From Farysia itapuensis (lineage: Eukaryota; Basidiomycota; Ustilaginomycetes; Ustilaginales; Ustilaginaceae), in NCBI GenBank assembly GCA_023212645.1, contig JALBYC010000031.1, positions 62,001-126,000 of the forward strand: a stretch of DNA of 64,000 nucleotides. Reading direction: 5' to 3'. The notes under the pieces are model-generated. The model was not told where the DNA came from. It did no database searches and worked only from the letters and a program-made list of their open reading frames with translations. Position 1 is the stretch's first letter; each line of letters begins with the position of its first letter. The position numbers were made by a program, and so were the translations under genes. This document shows positions 9,109 through 18,543 of this stretch, piece by piece.

Positions 9109-10486
9109 ACATAAAGATGCTATTTTGCATACTGGACAGTGGTTGGTGCGTGCGACCGAATTGGCATGAGCATGACAGGTATGTCACGTCACACGCCCTT
9201 GCGGCAAGGCGAGGCTGAGTGTTCTGAGTTAGTAGCCATCGGAATGGAGCGAGCGATAAGTGAGTTCTAGCCTTTGCGGTCGGGTTTCACAAAAGCGAGA
9301 TGCGCATGTCCGTCAGGCTGCCAAGGTCAAAATCGAGGGTCTTGTGGCCACAAAAGGTTTCCGAATTGTGCAAGCGAGGTGCATGTCCATGCTTCTCTCA
9401 ACCTCCGACGAGTGACGACTCAGCAGCGCCAATGCACACGCTCCAGCAGCGCAGTCAGCTCGCACCAAGGGCGGGACCCGACCAATCTTGCCGCCCCCCG
9501 GTTCCCCACACAGTCTGAGCTCTAAATCATAATTTGACAACATTCATTGTCCTCTCGACCTCTCTCGCTACACCGACCTCGCCTAGATTCACACATCGAC
9601 CTACGCTCCCTCCCTTGGGTTGCGCCTTTCCCCCACATCCCTTTCCATCTGCACTCCATCTTTCCATAGAGGCATCTCGACCTCAAGCTGTGCCCACCAC
9701 GTCCTTTACCGGACCGTGCAGATGCACCTCATCGAGTCTAGCCCAAGTACCTAGACTATCCGGGAGTCATATAGACTGCGTGCACCCACAGGCGATCAGA
9801 AAGGTAAGTCGTACCGAAGAGGTTGCGTTTGTGTGACGTTTTCCCGAGATTTGCATCGCTCTTGTCACAATTTGGGAGTGCACAACCAATCTCGCCAGCT
9901 GTGACGGTCTCGCCACTCTCATGTGACCGGTTTGGCAGTGTGATTGTACAGGAGGCTTGCTCTTGGCAAAGAATTCACCATCTTAGTCAGAGCAATGTAA
10001 AGGCTTGGCGGCAGAAGGGCGTCGCATCGCGAACCAACAAGAGCTTGCTGCCAAGCAGATCATTCGCTTCAGCCGTCGGCCTCATCGCCGAAGACGACAG
10101 AGCCTCACATCGCCCTCGTCTCGTCTCGTCTGTCTTCGGCGCATTCTGCATCAGGTCTCGGTCGATTCTGGGCACACAATAAGTACTGACACTGCCACTT
10201 TTGCTTTCCCGTCTTTGTTCGCACGACCATCACAGTCTTATACTTCTACCTCGACGTCCTGGTCGTTACAGATCTTGTCTGCTGTTATCGCGATAGTTGC
10301 AACTCGATTTGCGAAGCGGCATCAGCGTTGTCCGATTCCGGCTCTACGACCGCGTACACTGCAGCATATACCCTGACCCGACCAGCAGTCTTTCTCACAC
10401 TCCGCACGTGCAGGTCCACAACGCCATCGGCAGCTAGTGCATCTCATAGATCTCGGCCACTGGTGCTTGCGATTGTACACGCCTCC
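9109..10486. other. Long intergenic region and probable 5' leader of the PSP1-domain gene
   Basis: About 1.4 kb without a supportable gene. Long pyrimidine-rich tracts near 9550-9670 look like a core promoter. A GTAAGT at 9804 paired with an acceptor TACAG ending at 9952 would give a 149-bp leader intron; this is only a guess. Short frames in this stretch look random. Confidence 0.45.
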
Positions 10487-13222
10487 ATGGTTTCCAGTGC
10501 TGCAGACCCGCACACTCAGTACTCGCTGGCAGATTCTGGCTCTTACGACACGTCCAACGGCAGGCGTGCCTCGCTGTTCATAGAAGACTCGGATCCAGTG
10601 TTTCTTCCGCAGCCAAGACGCTCGTCCAGTCGTGACACTTCCGCAAAGCCGGCAGACATAACGCTGTCACCCTATTTCAGATCACCCGTCGACGGAAGCG
10701 ATAAGCCCTTCTTCTACAGACAGCCTGTACATTCGCCCGGCTCCTCTCCTGCCAGCACAGACTCACATCGACGATCGATGGAAATGGGAGGTACAAACCG
10801 AGTTTCATCTCCCTCGACGTCTGGAGAAGCGTCCCCGACAAGCCTTAAAATTGATACTACATGGACACCAGTGCGTGCAAACTCTACTCATCGAGACGCT
10901 AGCAGATCACCAAATCCTCTCGAATTCCCAGATGTACGCCGTCCACCGGGTCGCGTAGGCGCACTAAGCTTGGCCACAATGCACGAGGAGTCTGATCCTT
11001 CAGGCTTTCAACGTGAAACGCTTTCGGCTGTTCGTCCTACCTTTCTTGCCTCGGAACCCGATTCAGCCTTTCGGCCCTCGCGGCACCGCTCTAGCTCCAG
11101 CGCAGCCGCACTTGCTCTACATGGCACGGGCTCGGCCTTTGCTGAAAGGTGGTCAAGCAACTCAGCCGGCCGTATAGCCTCTGCTGTGCCGTCTCGAGCC
11201 GCTTGGGATCGAGAAACCACGCCAAACGACATGATCGCATCGACAAGTTCAGGCGTCCCTCGCTCTCAGCCACACCTCCAGAGAGGCTTCTCGGCGTCTT
11301 ATGTAGGCTCGCAGCCAGGAGTCACATCACCCTTGCCTTTGATGGGCTCTCCCGGTAGCTTCTACGACACTGTGCATGAACAACCGGGACAGTTTTCTTC
11401 CACGACTTCACAATCAAGCTTGCGCACCGCTTCTTCCCCATACGCGCTCTCAAGCGAATTTCCTGATTTGTCGTCTTATCCAGGCAAAGAATCTGAAGGT
11501 CATCAGCGTTCCTTCTCTGGCTTTGACTCTCGCAGGCACTCTGTTGCTGGACCAAATCCATTTGACGCTACAGGAATAATCGGAGATCATCGTCGCGCCC
11601 TGGGATTTGACGTAGATCCCAGGAGCAGCTTTGGCCGATCCTATGGCGGTGGCGGTGCCATGCTTTCTAGAGACGTCCCGCGAAGAGCTTTCAGCAACGT
11701 CAGCGGAAACGGATCTCTAGCTTTCTCCGTCGACGATCTGGCTAGCGAATACGACCAGCAAGCCGGTATGGACAGAGCCAAGGCGCAGGAACAGCGGGGT
11801 CAAGCCATGTCACCACCCCTGCAAGTTCGTGTGCCGGTGGAGCCTGTAACAGCGTCGCGTACGCATGCAGCATCGATGCCGTCAGTCTTCAACGGAGCTG
11901 GCTTGGATGCTTACACCCCCAGCTCGTCAGCTGCTGTCACATCGCGACCCAATGGAGGAACAAGTCGCACTGGCCTTGACAGTCTGTCAGCCAGCTGGGA
12001 TGTACTACTTTCGCCGTCGCACTTGAGCGGAATGCCGACCCATCATGCGCAGCAAGAGCTAGCCGACGTATCGCGACAGCTCCGACAAATGTCCCTGGGT
12101 ACGGCCGAACATCAAAAGTCAGCGCGACGGGCCTCGGTGCTACAAGAGCATCCAGAAGGCACGGAAACGGTACGCGCTAGTCCCGGGACATCTCCAGTCG
12201 GCCTGCGTAGTGATTCCAGTCGCTTTGCACTCTCGGCACAAGCTATGCCATTTGACGCAGCTCTCCCCGCACCTCCGTCATCTGCTTTGCGTGATCACAA
12301 CTTCTTACATGCACCCTCCGCTGGGCTTGCAAGTGCGTTTCAGAATATGGCGCCCGGAACAGTAGCTGCGACGCACCTTGGACAGCCTTCGGGCGTGGCT
12401 CAATTGCCGTACACCATGCCACGTCTGCAGCCTGCTGATCTCGCATTTTCGAGCTTGGCCGCACTCGGACCTTTGCCACCATCGTCAATGGGTCCCGGCC
12501 CGACGGGCCAAGGCTCACAAGGGGAATTGCAGGATCTGGGCAAAGGGGTTTCTCTCAACAGTCTCTCTCGCGACACGAACCTGTACATTGTCGAGTTCAA
12601 GCAGGGTCGTACCGATCTCTTCTTTCGTCCTACATCCCCTGGCGCTTCGCCTGCAAACCAGGCGCGAGAGGCAATTCATCGTGGCGATCTGGTCATCGTT
12701 GAAGCGGATCGGGGCAAGGATTTAGGCACTGTCGTCAACGACAGTATCACAGTGGAACAGGTGCAGGCCTTTTTAGCGCATCAATCGGACCTCACCGTCG
12801 GATCTGGTGCAAACATGCGATCGGAGCCCTCTTCAGATGCACCAACGGGTTTAGGCATTTCACCCAGCTCTTCTATGTCTTCTGGCGGAGTAGGGATGGG
12901 CTCTTTGGCCCGGCCGATGCGCAGTATCAACCCAAAGAGACTATTTACGAGGGCAACAGCTGCCAACACTAGTACTCTCTACTCTAAGGCTCAAGATGAA
13001 GAACGAGCTCTGCAGCTGTGTACTGCTAAAGTCAACCAGCGCGGTCTCCCAATGACCGTCGTCGCGGCCGAGATGCAATGGGACCGACGAAAGCTGACAT
13101 TCTACTACACAGCCAGTACGCGTGTCGACTTCCGCGATCTGGTCAAAGAACTGTTCCGATTGTACAAGACTCGAATTTGGATGTGCCATCTGGGACATCC
13201 CAGTGGGACCGGCATGGGCTAA
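10487..13222 (+). CDS. PSP1 C-terminal domain protein
   Basis: Single exon, 911 aa from ATG 10487 (MVSSAADPHTQYS); the frame is open further upstream but has no ATG. Residues 1-690 are Ser/Pro/Arg-rich and look disordered. From about 694 (LYIVEFKQGRTDLFF) the chain becomes structured. The PSP1 domain lies at about 800-905: GDLVIVEADRGKDLG precedes it, then QDEERALQLCTAKV, MTVVAAEMQWDRRKLTFYY and DFRDLVKELFRLYKTRIWM. The domain is shared with yeast Psp1 (found as a suppressor of DNA polymerase alpha mutations) and with the bacterial RicT/YaaT family; its exact role in fungi is not established. The domain is firm, the cellular function open. Confidence 0.8.
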   Translation: MVSSAADPHTQYSLADSGSYDTSNGRRASLFIEDSDPVFLPQPRRSSSRDTSAKPADITLSPYFRSPVDGSDKPFFYRQPVHSPGSSPASTDSHRRSMEMGGTNRVSSPSTSGEASPTSLKIDTTWTPVRANSTHRDASRSPNPLEFPDVRRPPGRVGALSLATMHEESDPSGFQRETLSAVRPTFLASEPDSAFRPSRHRSSSSAAALALHGTGSAFAERWSSNSAGRIASAVPSRAAWDRETTPNDMIASTSSGVPRSQPHLQRGFSASYVGSQPGVTSPLPLMGSPGSFYDTVHEQPGQFSSTTSQSSLRTASSPYALSSEFPDLSSYPGKESEGHQRSFSGFDSRRHSVAGPNPFDATGIIGDHRRALGFDVDPRSSFGRSYGGGGAMLSRDVPRRAFSNVSGNGSLAFSVDDLASEYDQQAGMDRAKAQEQRGQAMSPPLQVRVPVEPVTASRTHAASMPSVFNGAGLDAYTPSSSAAVTSRPNGGTSRTGLDSLSASWDVLLSPSHLSGMPTHHAQQELADVSRQLRQMSLGTAEHQKSARRASVLQEHPEGTETVRASPGTSPVGLRSDSSRFALSAQAMPFDAALPAPPSSALRDHNFLHAPSAGLASAFQNMAPGTVAATHLGQPSGVAQLPYTMPRLQPADLAFSSLAALGPLPPSSMGPGPTGQGSQGELQDLGKGVSLNSLSRDTNLYIVEFKQGRTDLFFRPTSPGASPANQAREAIHRGDLVIVEADRGKDLGTVVNDSITVEQVQAFLAHQSDLTVGSGANMRSEPSSDAPTGLGISPSSSMSSGGVGMGSLARPMRSINPKRLFTRATAANTSTLYSKAQDEERALQLCTAKVNQRGLPMTVVAAEMQWDRRKLTFYYTASTRVDFRDLVKELFRLYKTRIWMCHLGHPSGTGMG

Positions 13223-13528
13223 TAACGTCGCTTTTGGGACTGCCATTTTGTTTTCCGGCCAGGACAGTCTACGTTGCTTTGGGCGAGATCCTTTGAATAT
13301 ACACACACTTATACTATCGCACAGCTGGTGCACAGGACAATCTATGTGATTCCACTGCTTTGTTGACGTCTGTGACTCGTTTGGCCACGGCTGTGTGGTG
13401 GGCGTGTCTGCTCGGGGCCTCGGGCAAGTCCGAACTTGTCCGGATTCCGAACCGGTTTTTTTATTCGGACGTGTCAAAATGGGATTTCGGAGAAGCCCGC
13501 AGGACGCAGCGGTGGCGGCGTGGAGGGC

Positions 13529-13646
13529 GATAGATAAGATAGGAGAATTCGGGTTCTATCGTGCACCTTGATCCGCGGGCGCGCCATGCGTTGACAGGGA
13601 AGCGCAGTACGGGAGATGAAAGCGCAGAAACATGGGAAATGATAAG
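13529..13646. promoter_or_regulatory. Cluster of GATA motifs
   Basis: Three overlapping GATA motifs occur at 13529-13541, a reverse one (TATC) at 13557-13560 and a GATAAG at 13641-13646, all within 190 bp of the dioxygenase start. In Aspergillus xanA is subject to nitrogen control by the GATA factor AreA, so these are reasonable candidate sites. This is inferred from motif clustering only. Confidence 0.5.
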
Positions 13647-13649
13647 CAC

Positions 13650-13656
13650 ATATAAG
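13650..13656 (+). promoter_or_regulatory. TATA-like box (ATATAAG)
   Basis: An ATATAAG sits about 60 bp upstream of the dioxygenase ATG and is followed by pyrimidine-rich DNA, a position consistent with a core promoter. Confidence 0.5.
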
Positions 13657-13716
13657 GACTTCCTGCCTCTCCATCCATGAACATTTTCTCCCACATTTTC
13701 GATCAAAGCCAAGAAG

Positions 13717-14946
13717 ATGACTGTTGCATCGACACTCAAGCTGAAACCGTTGCCAGCCAGTACGATCCCTGGAGCACCCAAGGCTGACTTTGACCCTGCC
13801 TTTGGTCGCGCTGCCACCGGTGTGGATCTGAACAACCTGACGCAAGCCGATACAGCTGCTATTCAGGATGCACTGTACCGCCATTCCGTGCTGCTCTTCC
13901 CAGGGTGGTCGGACGCCCAGGGAAAGCTAGGCTATGTCAAGCCCGAAGCGCAGTACGAGCTCACCCGTTCCTTTGACCCTTCCGCTTCTGGCTACGGACA
14001 CGGCAAAGAACGACAGAAATCGAGTATTCTGCATCCCGATCTCAAGACGTTGCCTGAATGCAGTGCTGTCCAGCTGATTGGCAACGGTCCTGTGGCGAAA
14101 CACGAAGGGCTTGTCAACGTGCAGCTGAAGCACCCACATCACAAGACATTTCACGACACTGTCGTCAGCGATGCCGATGAATACGAGGCTGGAGCCACAC
14201 GGTTCTACCGCTGGCACATTGATGCTGCGCTCTACGAGCTCCATCCACCCAAAGTAACTTCCCTTTACGGTATCACTATGCCGAGGGGCAAGAACCAGAC
14301 CGTGAGGTATGACGACGGCAGTAACGAGACCCTGCCCGTGTCGCAAGGAACGACGGCATTTGTATCGGGTGCACAGGCTTTCGACGAGCTGACCGCAGCG
14401 CAGAAGAGTCTGGCAGTTCGCACCACTGTCACATATGCCCCCCACCCGTACGTATGGATGAAGGATGCCCGTTCCAACTCGCTCGGTCTTGGGCTCGTCT
14501 CCCAAGGAAAAGAGCTGCAGCTCGAGCAACTACCACCATGGCAGGAAAGCAAGATTCAGCATCTGCCCATGTGCTGGAAGAATCCTGTGACAGGCCGACT
14601 GCACTTGCAAGTACACCCTTCGGCCATCAAGGAACTGTCCATTGCACCTCTACGCAGCCCTGCCTCTCCCGATTCACTCTATGCAACAGGCGCCAAAATC
14701 ACCGATCTCGAAGAAGTACGCAAGATAGTCCTGAGTCTACAGCGAGCATCGATTTCGCCGGCCAAGGTGTATGCGCACGATTGGCAGGAGGGCGACTTCT
14801 GCCTGTTCCACAACCGAGGTGTGCTGCATACCGTCGTCGGCGCTTTCCGTCCTGACGAAATCCGTATGTTCCATCAATGTAACCTCGCAGGAAGCGATAC
14901 GCCTCTTGGACCCGATGCCGACGACCGTGCTCGTTACGTGTTGTAG
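13717..14946 (+). CDS. xanA: Alpha-ketoglutarate-dependent xanthine dioxygenase
   Basis: Single exon, 409 aa, ATG at 13717. This is a TauD/TfdA-family Fe(II) dioxygenase. The facial triad is visible: HxD at H167/D169 in WHIDAALYELHPPKV and the distal His at about H371 in NRGVLHTVVGAF, with a 2-oxoglutarate-binding Arg about 12 residues later (RMFHQC). The run after the HxD, PPKVTSLYGITMPRG, is typical of XanA rather than taurine dioxygenase. XanA converts xanthine to uric acid with 2-oxoglutarate and O2, a fungal alternative to molybdenum xanthine dehydrogenase in purine use. No targeting signal is seen, so it is probably cytosolic. Upstream GATA motifs fit nitrogen regulation. No other purine-catabolism gene is in the window. 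Confidence 0.88.
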   Translation: MTVASTLKLKPLPASTIPGAPKADFDPAFGRAATGVDLNNLTQADTAAIQDALYRHSVLLFPGWSDAQGKLGYVKPEAQYELTRSFDPSASGYGHGKERQKSSILHPDLKTLPECSAVQLIGNGPVAKHEGLVNVQLKHPHHKTFHDTVVSDADEYEAGATRFYRWHIDAALYELHPPKVTSLYGITMPRGKNQTVRYDDGSNETLPVSQGTTAFVSGAQAFDELTAAQKSLAVRTTVTYAPHPYVWMKDARSNSLGLGLVSQGKELQLEQLPPWQESKIQHLPMCWKNPVTGRLHLQVHPSAIKELSIAPLRSPASPDSLYATGAKITDLEEVRKIVLSLQRASISPAKVYAHDWQEGDFCLFHNRGVLHTVVGAFRPDEIRMFHQCNLAGSDTPLGPDADDRARYVL

Positions 14947-15235
14947 TCACCTCTCTTCTCGCATTGTACCATAGTGACTTGACGTACTGGTCAGACGTCA
15001 GAAGAAATGTATTTTTTTGGGCTCGACAGTGGAAGTGTGGAGGAGAGACTCGGTCAAAGCCGTGCTTCTCGGAATTCGGAACGAAGCGCATTGTGATTGG
15101 CAACACATGACCCTGCACAGACCAGACCAACCAGCTTCTACTTCGTGCAGCTGCTCCGTGCAACTCTTCGCATCCCACCAACGCCATCCCTACGACCACG
15201 TTTGAGCCACACCCTTACCCCAAGGTAGCCCGAAC

Positions 15236-17114
15236 ATGGTGTGGACGCCGTCAGTACCCCTGACATCAGCTCAGGACAAGTCCAGGTAAGTCTGACTCCC
15301 CCACTGCAAGCCAGACCCAGGCGACTTACACGCCCAAACACAGCTTTGCCTATGAATCGACCGTAAAGCGATGGCCGGCTATCTTGACTCAGGTCATTGA
15401 CAGTATCTACTCTGCCAACCATGCTCTTTCCTACTCACGCACTGACCAATCGACCAAGATCGAAGAGGGGAAACAGATCATCGAGAAGATCGCTGCTCTC
15501 AAGCATGACATGAGTCGAGACCGTCCCCTAGAGCCCATCAAGATCAGCGCAGGGCAGTCGGACCTCGGACCCTCGACGGAACTGTTTGACACCACTATCG
15601 AGAAAGAGCAGTGGACTTGGTTTCAGGCACCCTGGCTGTTCGCCGAGTGCTATTTGTACCGTCTTCTGAGATCCTTTTTCGCCGAGAGCGAGCACTGGAA
15701 GCGCTACGACCCCTTCTCCAAGTCCAAGCTGCAGACATTCAAGAGCTCGGGCACGGCAATTGCAGCTCTAGCCGGTACAATTGAGGACCTGGTGGCCAAA
15801 TCGCAGTCGGGCGGTCAAGGAGCCGAGTCGACTGCCGAAGGCCGAGAGATCCTCTTCAAGGAGATGGCTCAGATGAGTCTGTGGGGAAATGCCACCGATC
15901 TTAGTCTGCTTACCAACCTATCCTACTCGGACCTGCAAGCCTTGCAGACTACCGGCAAAGAGCAGCAAGAAGCCCGGAGCAAGTTCATTCTAGCAAACGA
16001 TCTGGACAAAGCGTGGGCTAGAATTTCGTCACTCAAAGGCGGACGAGTCGACTTTGTTCTCGACAATGCCGGGTTTGAAGTTGTGAGCGACTTGATCTTT
16101 GCAGACTGGCTGCTCACGACTCCGTATGTCTCAGAAGTCGTCTTCCACCCTAAGAACATGCCCTGGTTTGTCTCGGACGTCACTCCTCCAGACTTCCGAC
16201 ACACGCTCGAGTCCCTCTTGGAGCCTAGCTTCTTTGCCAAGTTTGAAGAGGCTAGTGAGCGACACCGCAGCGTTTCACGAAGCCGCGATCTACAAGCAGA
16301 TGCCAGCAAGTATTCGTACAATGCTACGGGTGAACAGCAGGGTGGACATGCTGGTTCTCGGAGTCTGCAGATGTCAGACAGCCACGAGCGTGGACGATCG
16401 CCGCATCCTCCGGGCAGCATGAATCTGCAGGCACGAGAGGGCAGTGTCGACGGTCGTGGTCGTCATCCGGTTGGATCTCGAAACTTCCAGATGGATCCGG
16501 CGTATTTCAAGAATGCCCGGTCGCACACCATCTCGCCATCCCGCTCGTACGTGATGGACAGTTCTCTCTTCTCGTCGCTCTCGATCCACGACGAAGAGTC
16601 TGAGGACAATGAGGGTGGACGAGGACGATCAAAGGCTGTCAAGGACGAGACTCCCTCGTCACAGACGCCTGTGCAATCCATGGTACGTCGCTGGATGAAA
16701 CACATGGAAGCCGGCCGATTCCGCCTTTCCGTACCGCTCGACACTCCTCTTGGCGCAGACACGGGCAATTCCAACGGATTCTGGACCCTGCCCGTCTCGT
16801 TTGCCAACATGGCCACGTACGCACCAGAACTGTACGCCGAACTGGCATCAAAGAGCGACTTGGTCATCTTCAAAGGCGATCTCAACTACCGCAAGCTGAC
16901 CAGCGATGCTACGTGGAAGTCCGATACGAGCTTCCGGGACGCACTCGGACCTTTGGCGGGCAGCATCGAAATCCTGGCGCTGCGCACGAACAAAGCAGAT
17001 GTCTGTGTCGGTCTGCAGCCCGGTCAAGAGGAACAGGTCAAGGCGCAGGACCCCCAATGGCGAGTCAATGGCAAATGGGCCGTCGTGCAGTATTGTCCCA
17101 AGGACAACAAGTAA
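15236..17114 (+). CDS. DUF89/ARMT1-family damage-control phosphatase with internal repeats
   Basis: Two exons: 15236-15285 and 15344-17114, with a 58-bp intron. The product is 606 aa. The short first exon gives MVWTPSVPLTSAQDK and splices to SFAYESTVKRWPAILTQ, the usual DUF89 N-terminus. Further marks are EQWTWFQAPWLFAECYLYR, the metal-site segment VDFVLDNAGFEVVSDL and KGDLNYRKL near the C-terminus. Relatives include human ARMT1 and yeast YMR027W, metal-dependent phosphatases acting on sugar phosphates such as fructose-1-phosphate. A non-family insertion at about residues 326-443 (16270-16620) carries degenerate 20-residue repeats, then an acidic Ser-rich linker. It converges on VMA12 with 49 bp between stops. 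Confidence 0.87.
16353..16560 (+). repeat. Degenerate tandem 60-bp (20-residue) repeats within the ARMT1-family gene
   Basis: Successive units begin GSRSLQMSD, GSMNLQARE, GSRNFQMDP and a decayed PSRSYVMDS. The first two are 20 residues and the third 21. A possible earlier partial unit (SRSRDLQAD) lies near 16280. The core is (G/P)S-x-(S/N)-(L/F/Y)-Q-(M/A), followed by a basic stretch. Confidence 0.65.
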
Positions 17115-17163
17115 AGTGCATAGTATCATCAATATCAAGACAAATGGAGTGTATGCAAGGCTG

Positions 17164-18006
17164 CTACGAGGGCGTGGGTTTGGTGCTGAGGTTGAGCGGC
17201 CGAAAGTCTTTGCGTACATCTGAGCCGGTCATTCGTTTCTTGCCGTACTTTCGGCTTTCGGTTACGTAGACCTGGTATCGGTTGTAGAGTACGATTTCTG
17301 CGAGACCTGTGATGAGGGCAACGGCGAGACTGACGAGAACCTTTGTGGCGACGTCCGCGTTTCCACTCGCCCACCACGCAGCAGTAGCCGTAGCCATGAC
17401 GGAGAGAAAGACGTTGAGGATCACGCCAAGCTGGCGCTGGACATTCTTCCACTCCTCTTCCTCGGCCAGCTTCTGCTTCTTGACGTCAAGACTGCCGAAT
17501 TGTGTCGCTATTCTTGCGCCGAGCGGCATAGATGGGTCGGTACCAGCAATGGTAGTATGAGTTGTTGCCGCAATGGTGAATGGCCTTGTAAAACCTGGTA
17601 TTGGCGCACTTGAGGTCGACATCTGCGCGTATTCGGCTTCTTCCTGCGCCCTCCTAATCGCAGCGAGCGAGTCTTCGAGCTGTTTTGATCTTTCAAACTT
17701 GGGCTTTGGAGGAATGTATACTTCCGAACCCTTCACTAGGTCGGATAGCTTCCACCCTACTGCTTCTGGCGCCCATTTAGTGAGGGAAAGCAGCAGAGTG
17801 TGGTCAAGTACCAGCCTTGGCAGCGGTACTGACGAGTCGTCCGGTACCGCTGCACTGGAACCGTTCATGGTCGGGCTCGGCGACGGTGGCTGCTCATTGA
17901 TCGATTGTACGAGATTTTTCAGCGGGGACGCATCTGTGCCAGTGGCGGCTGTTGCCAGCTTCCGTAAGCGCTCGCTTGACGTGACTGACAGTATCAACCT
18001 CGTCAT
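17164..18006 (-). CDS. VMA12: ER V-ATPase assembly factor Vma12 (TMEM199 family)
   Basis: Single exon, 280 aa from the ATG at 18006 (MTRLILSVTSSERLRKL); the frame continues upstream without an ATG. The family signature is WKLSDLVKGSEVYIPPKPK at about 100-118, followed by a helical segment. Two membrane spans near the C-terminus (VILNVFLSVMATATAAWWA and VLVSLAVALITGLAEIVLY) flank a short loop, and a basic KYGKKR tail faces the cytosol. Vma12 works with Vma22 and Vma21 in the ER to fold and export the V-ATPase Vo sector. V-ATPase subunit H (VMA13) is also in this window, 30 kb away. An upstream non-coding or short exon cannot be excluded. Confidence 0.85.
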   Translation of the reverse strand: MTRLILSVTSSERLRKLATAATGTDASPLKNLVQSINEQPPSPSPTMNGSSAAVPDDSSVPLPRLVLDHTLLLSLTKWAPEAVGWKLSDLVKGSEVYIPPKPKFERSKQLEDSLAAIRRAQEEAEYAQMSTSSAPIPGFTRPFTIAATTHTTIAGTDPSMPLGARIATQFGSLDVKKQKLAEEEEWKNVQRQLGVILNVFLSVMATATAAWWASGNADVATKVLVSLAVALITGLAEIVLYNRYQVYVTESRKYGKKRMTGSDVRKDFRPLNLSTKPTPS

Positions 18007-18543
18007 CGTCTTGCAGAATGACGGTCGTAGAACGAAGGGCTTCGTGCTGGTTTTCTCCACTTTGAACCAGCTTCACTTTCCTGGACCCTGTTTTTGTCCC
18101 GTTTGACGTGCGTTGCAGCGTAGGGGGAGTCGACCGTCGCTCGCCATCTCTCTTCCATGCTGTTGGATAACACTCGATGCTCAAGCTTAGCGTTGACTTT
18201 CCATGCTGTCACAAGATGCTGGAGCAGTCACGCTGGGTTACCGACGCCGTTAAGTGACCAAGAAAAATGGTGACATATGCAAGGCAAAAATGGATGCGCC
18301 TCCTGAACACATGTACCTCTACAAAGTCACATTGCTTGGGCCGTTTTCTCGCAAAATGACCGGAGCAGTGCGTGATCAAGCCATGCTCCTCGACAACTGT
18401 CTCGAAAGCTATCTGGTGTGTCGTAGGATTAAGCTTGGTGGGCACCGAAGGCGAGAATTCCGTCATCGTCTTCATCACACAGCAAGTCACTTGCGAAGCA
18501 AAGCGAATTTGGATCCTTGTATGGCCTGTAGCACCACGCAAAT
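18007..18543. other. Divergent intergenic region
   Basis: The 537 bp between VMA12 and the large coiled-coil gene hold overlapping short frames on both strands, with no recognisable product or clear control element. Confidence 0.5.

Larger units (their letters stand above)
13223..13716. other. Promoter region of the xanthine dioxygenase gene
   Basis: This 494-bp gap between the PSP1-domain gene and the dioxygenase holds a cluster of GATA motifs and a TATA-like box, annotated separately. No gene is seen in it. Confidence 0.6.
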
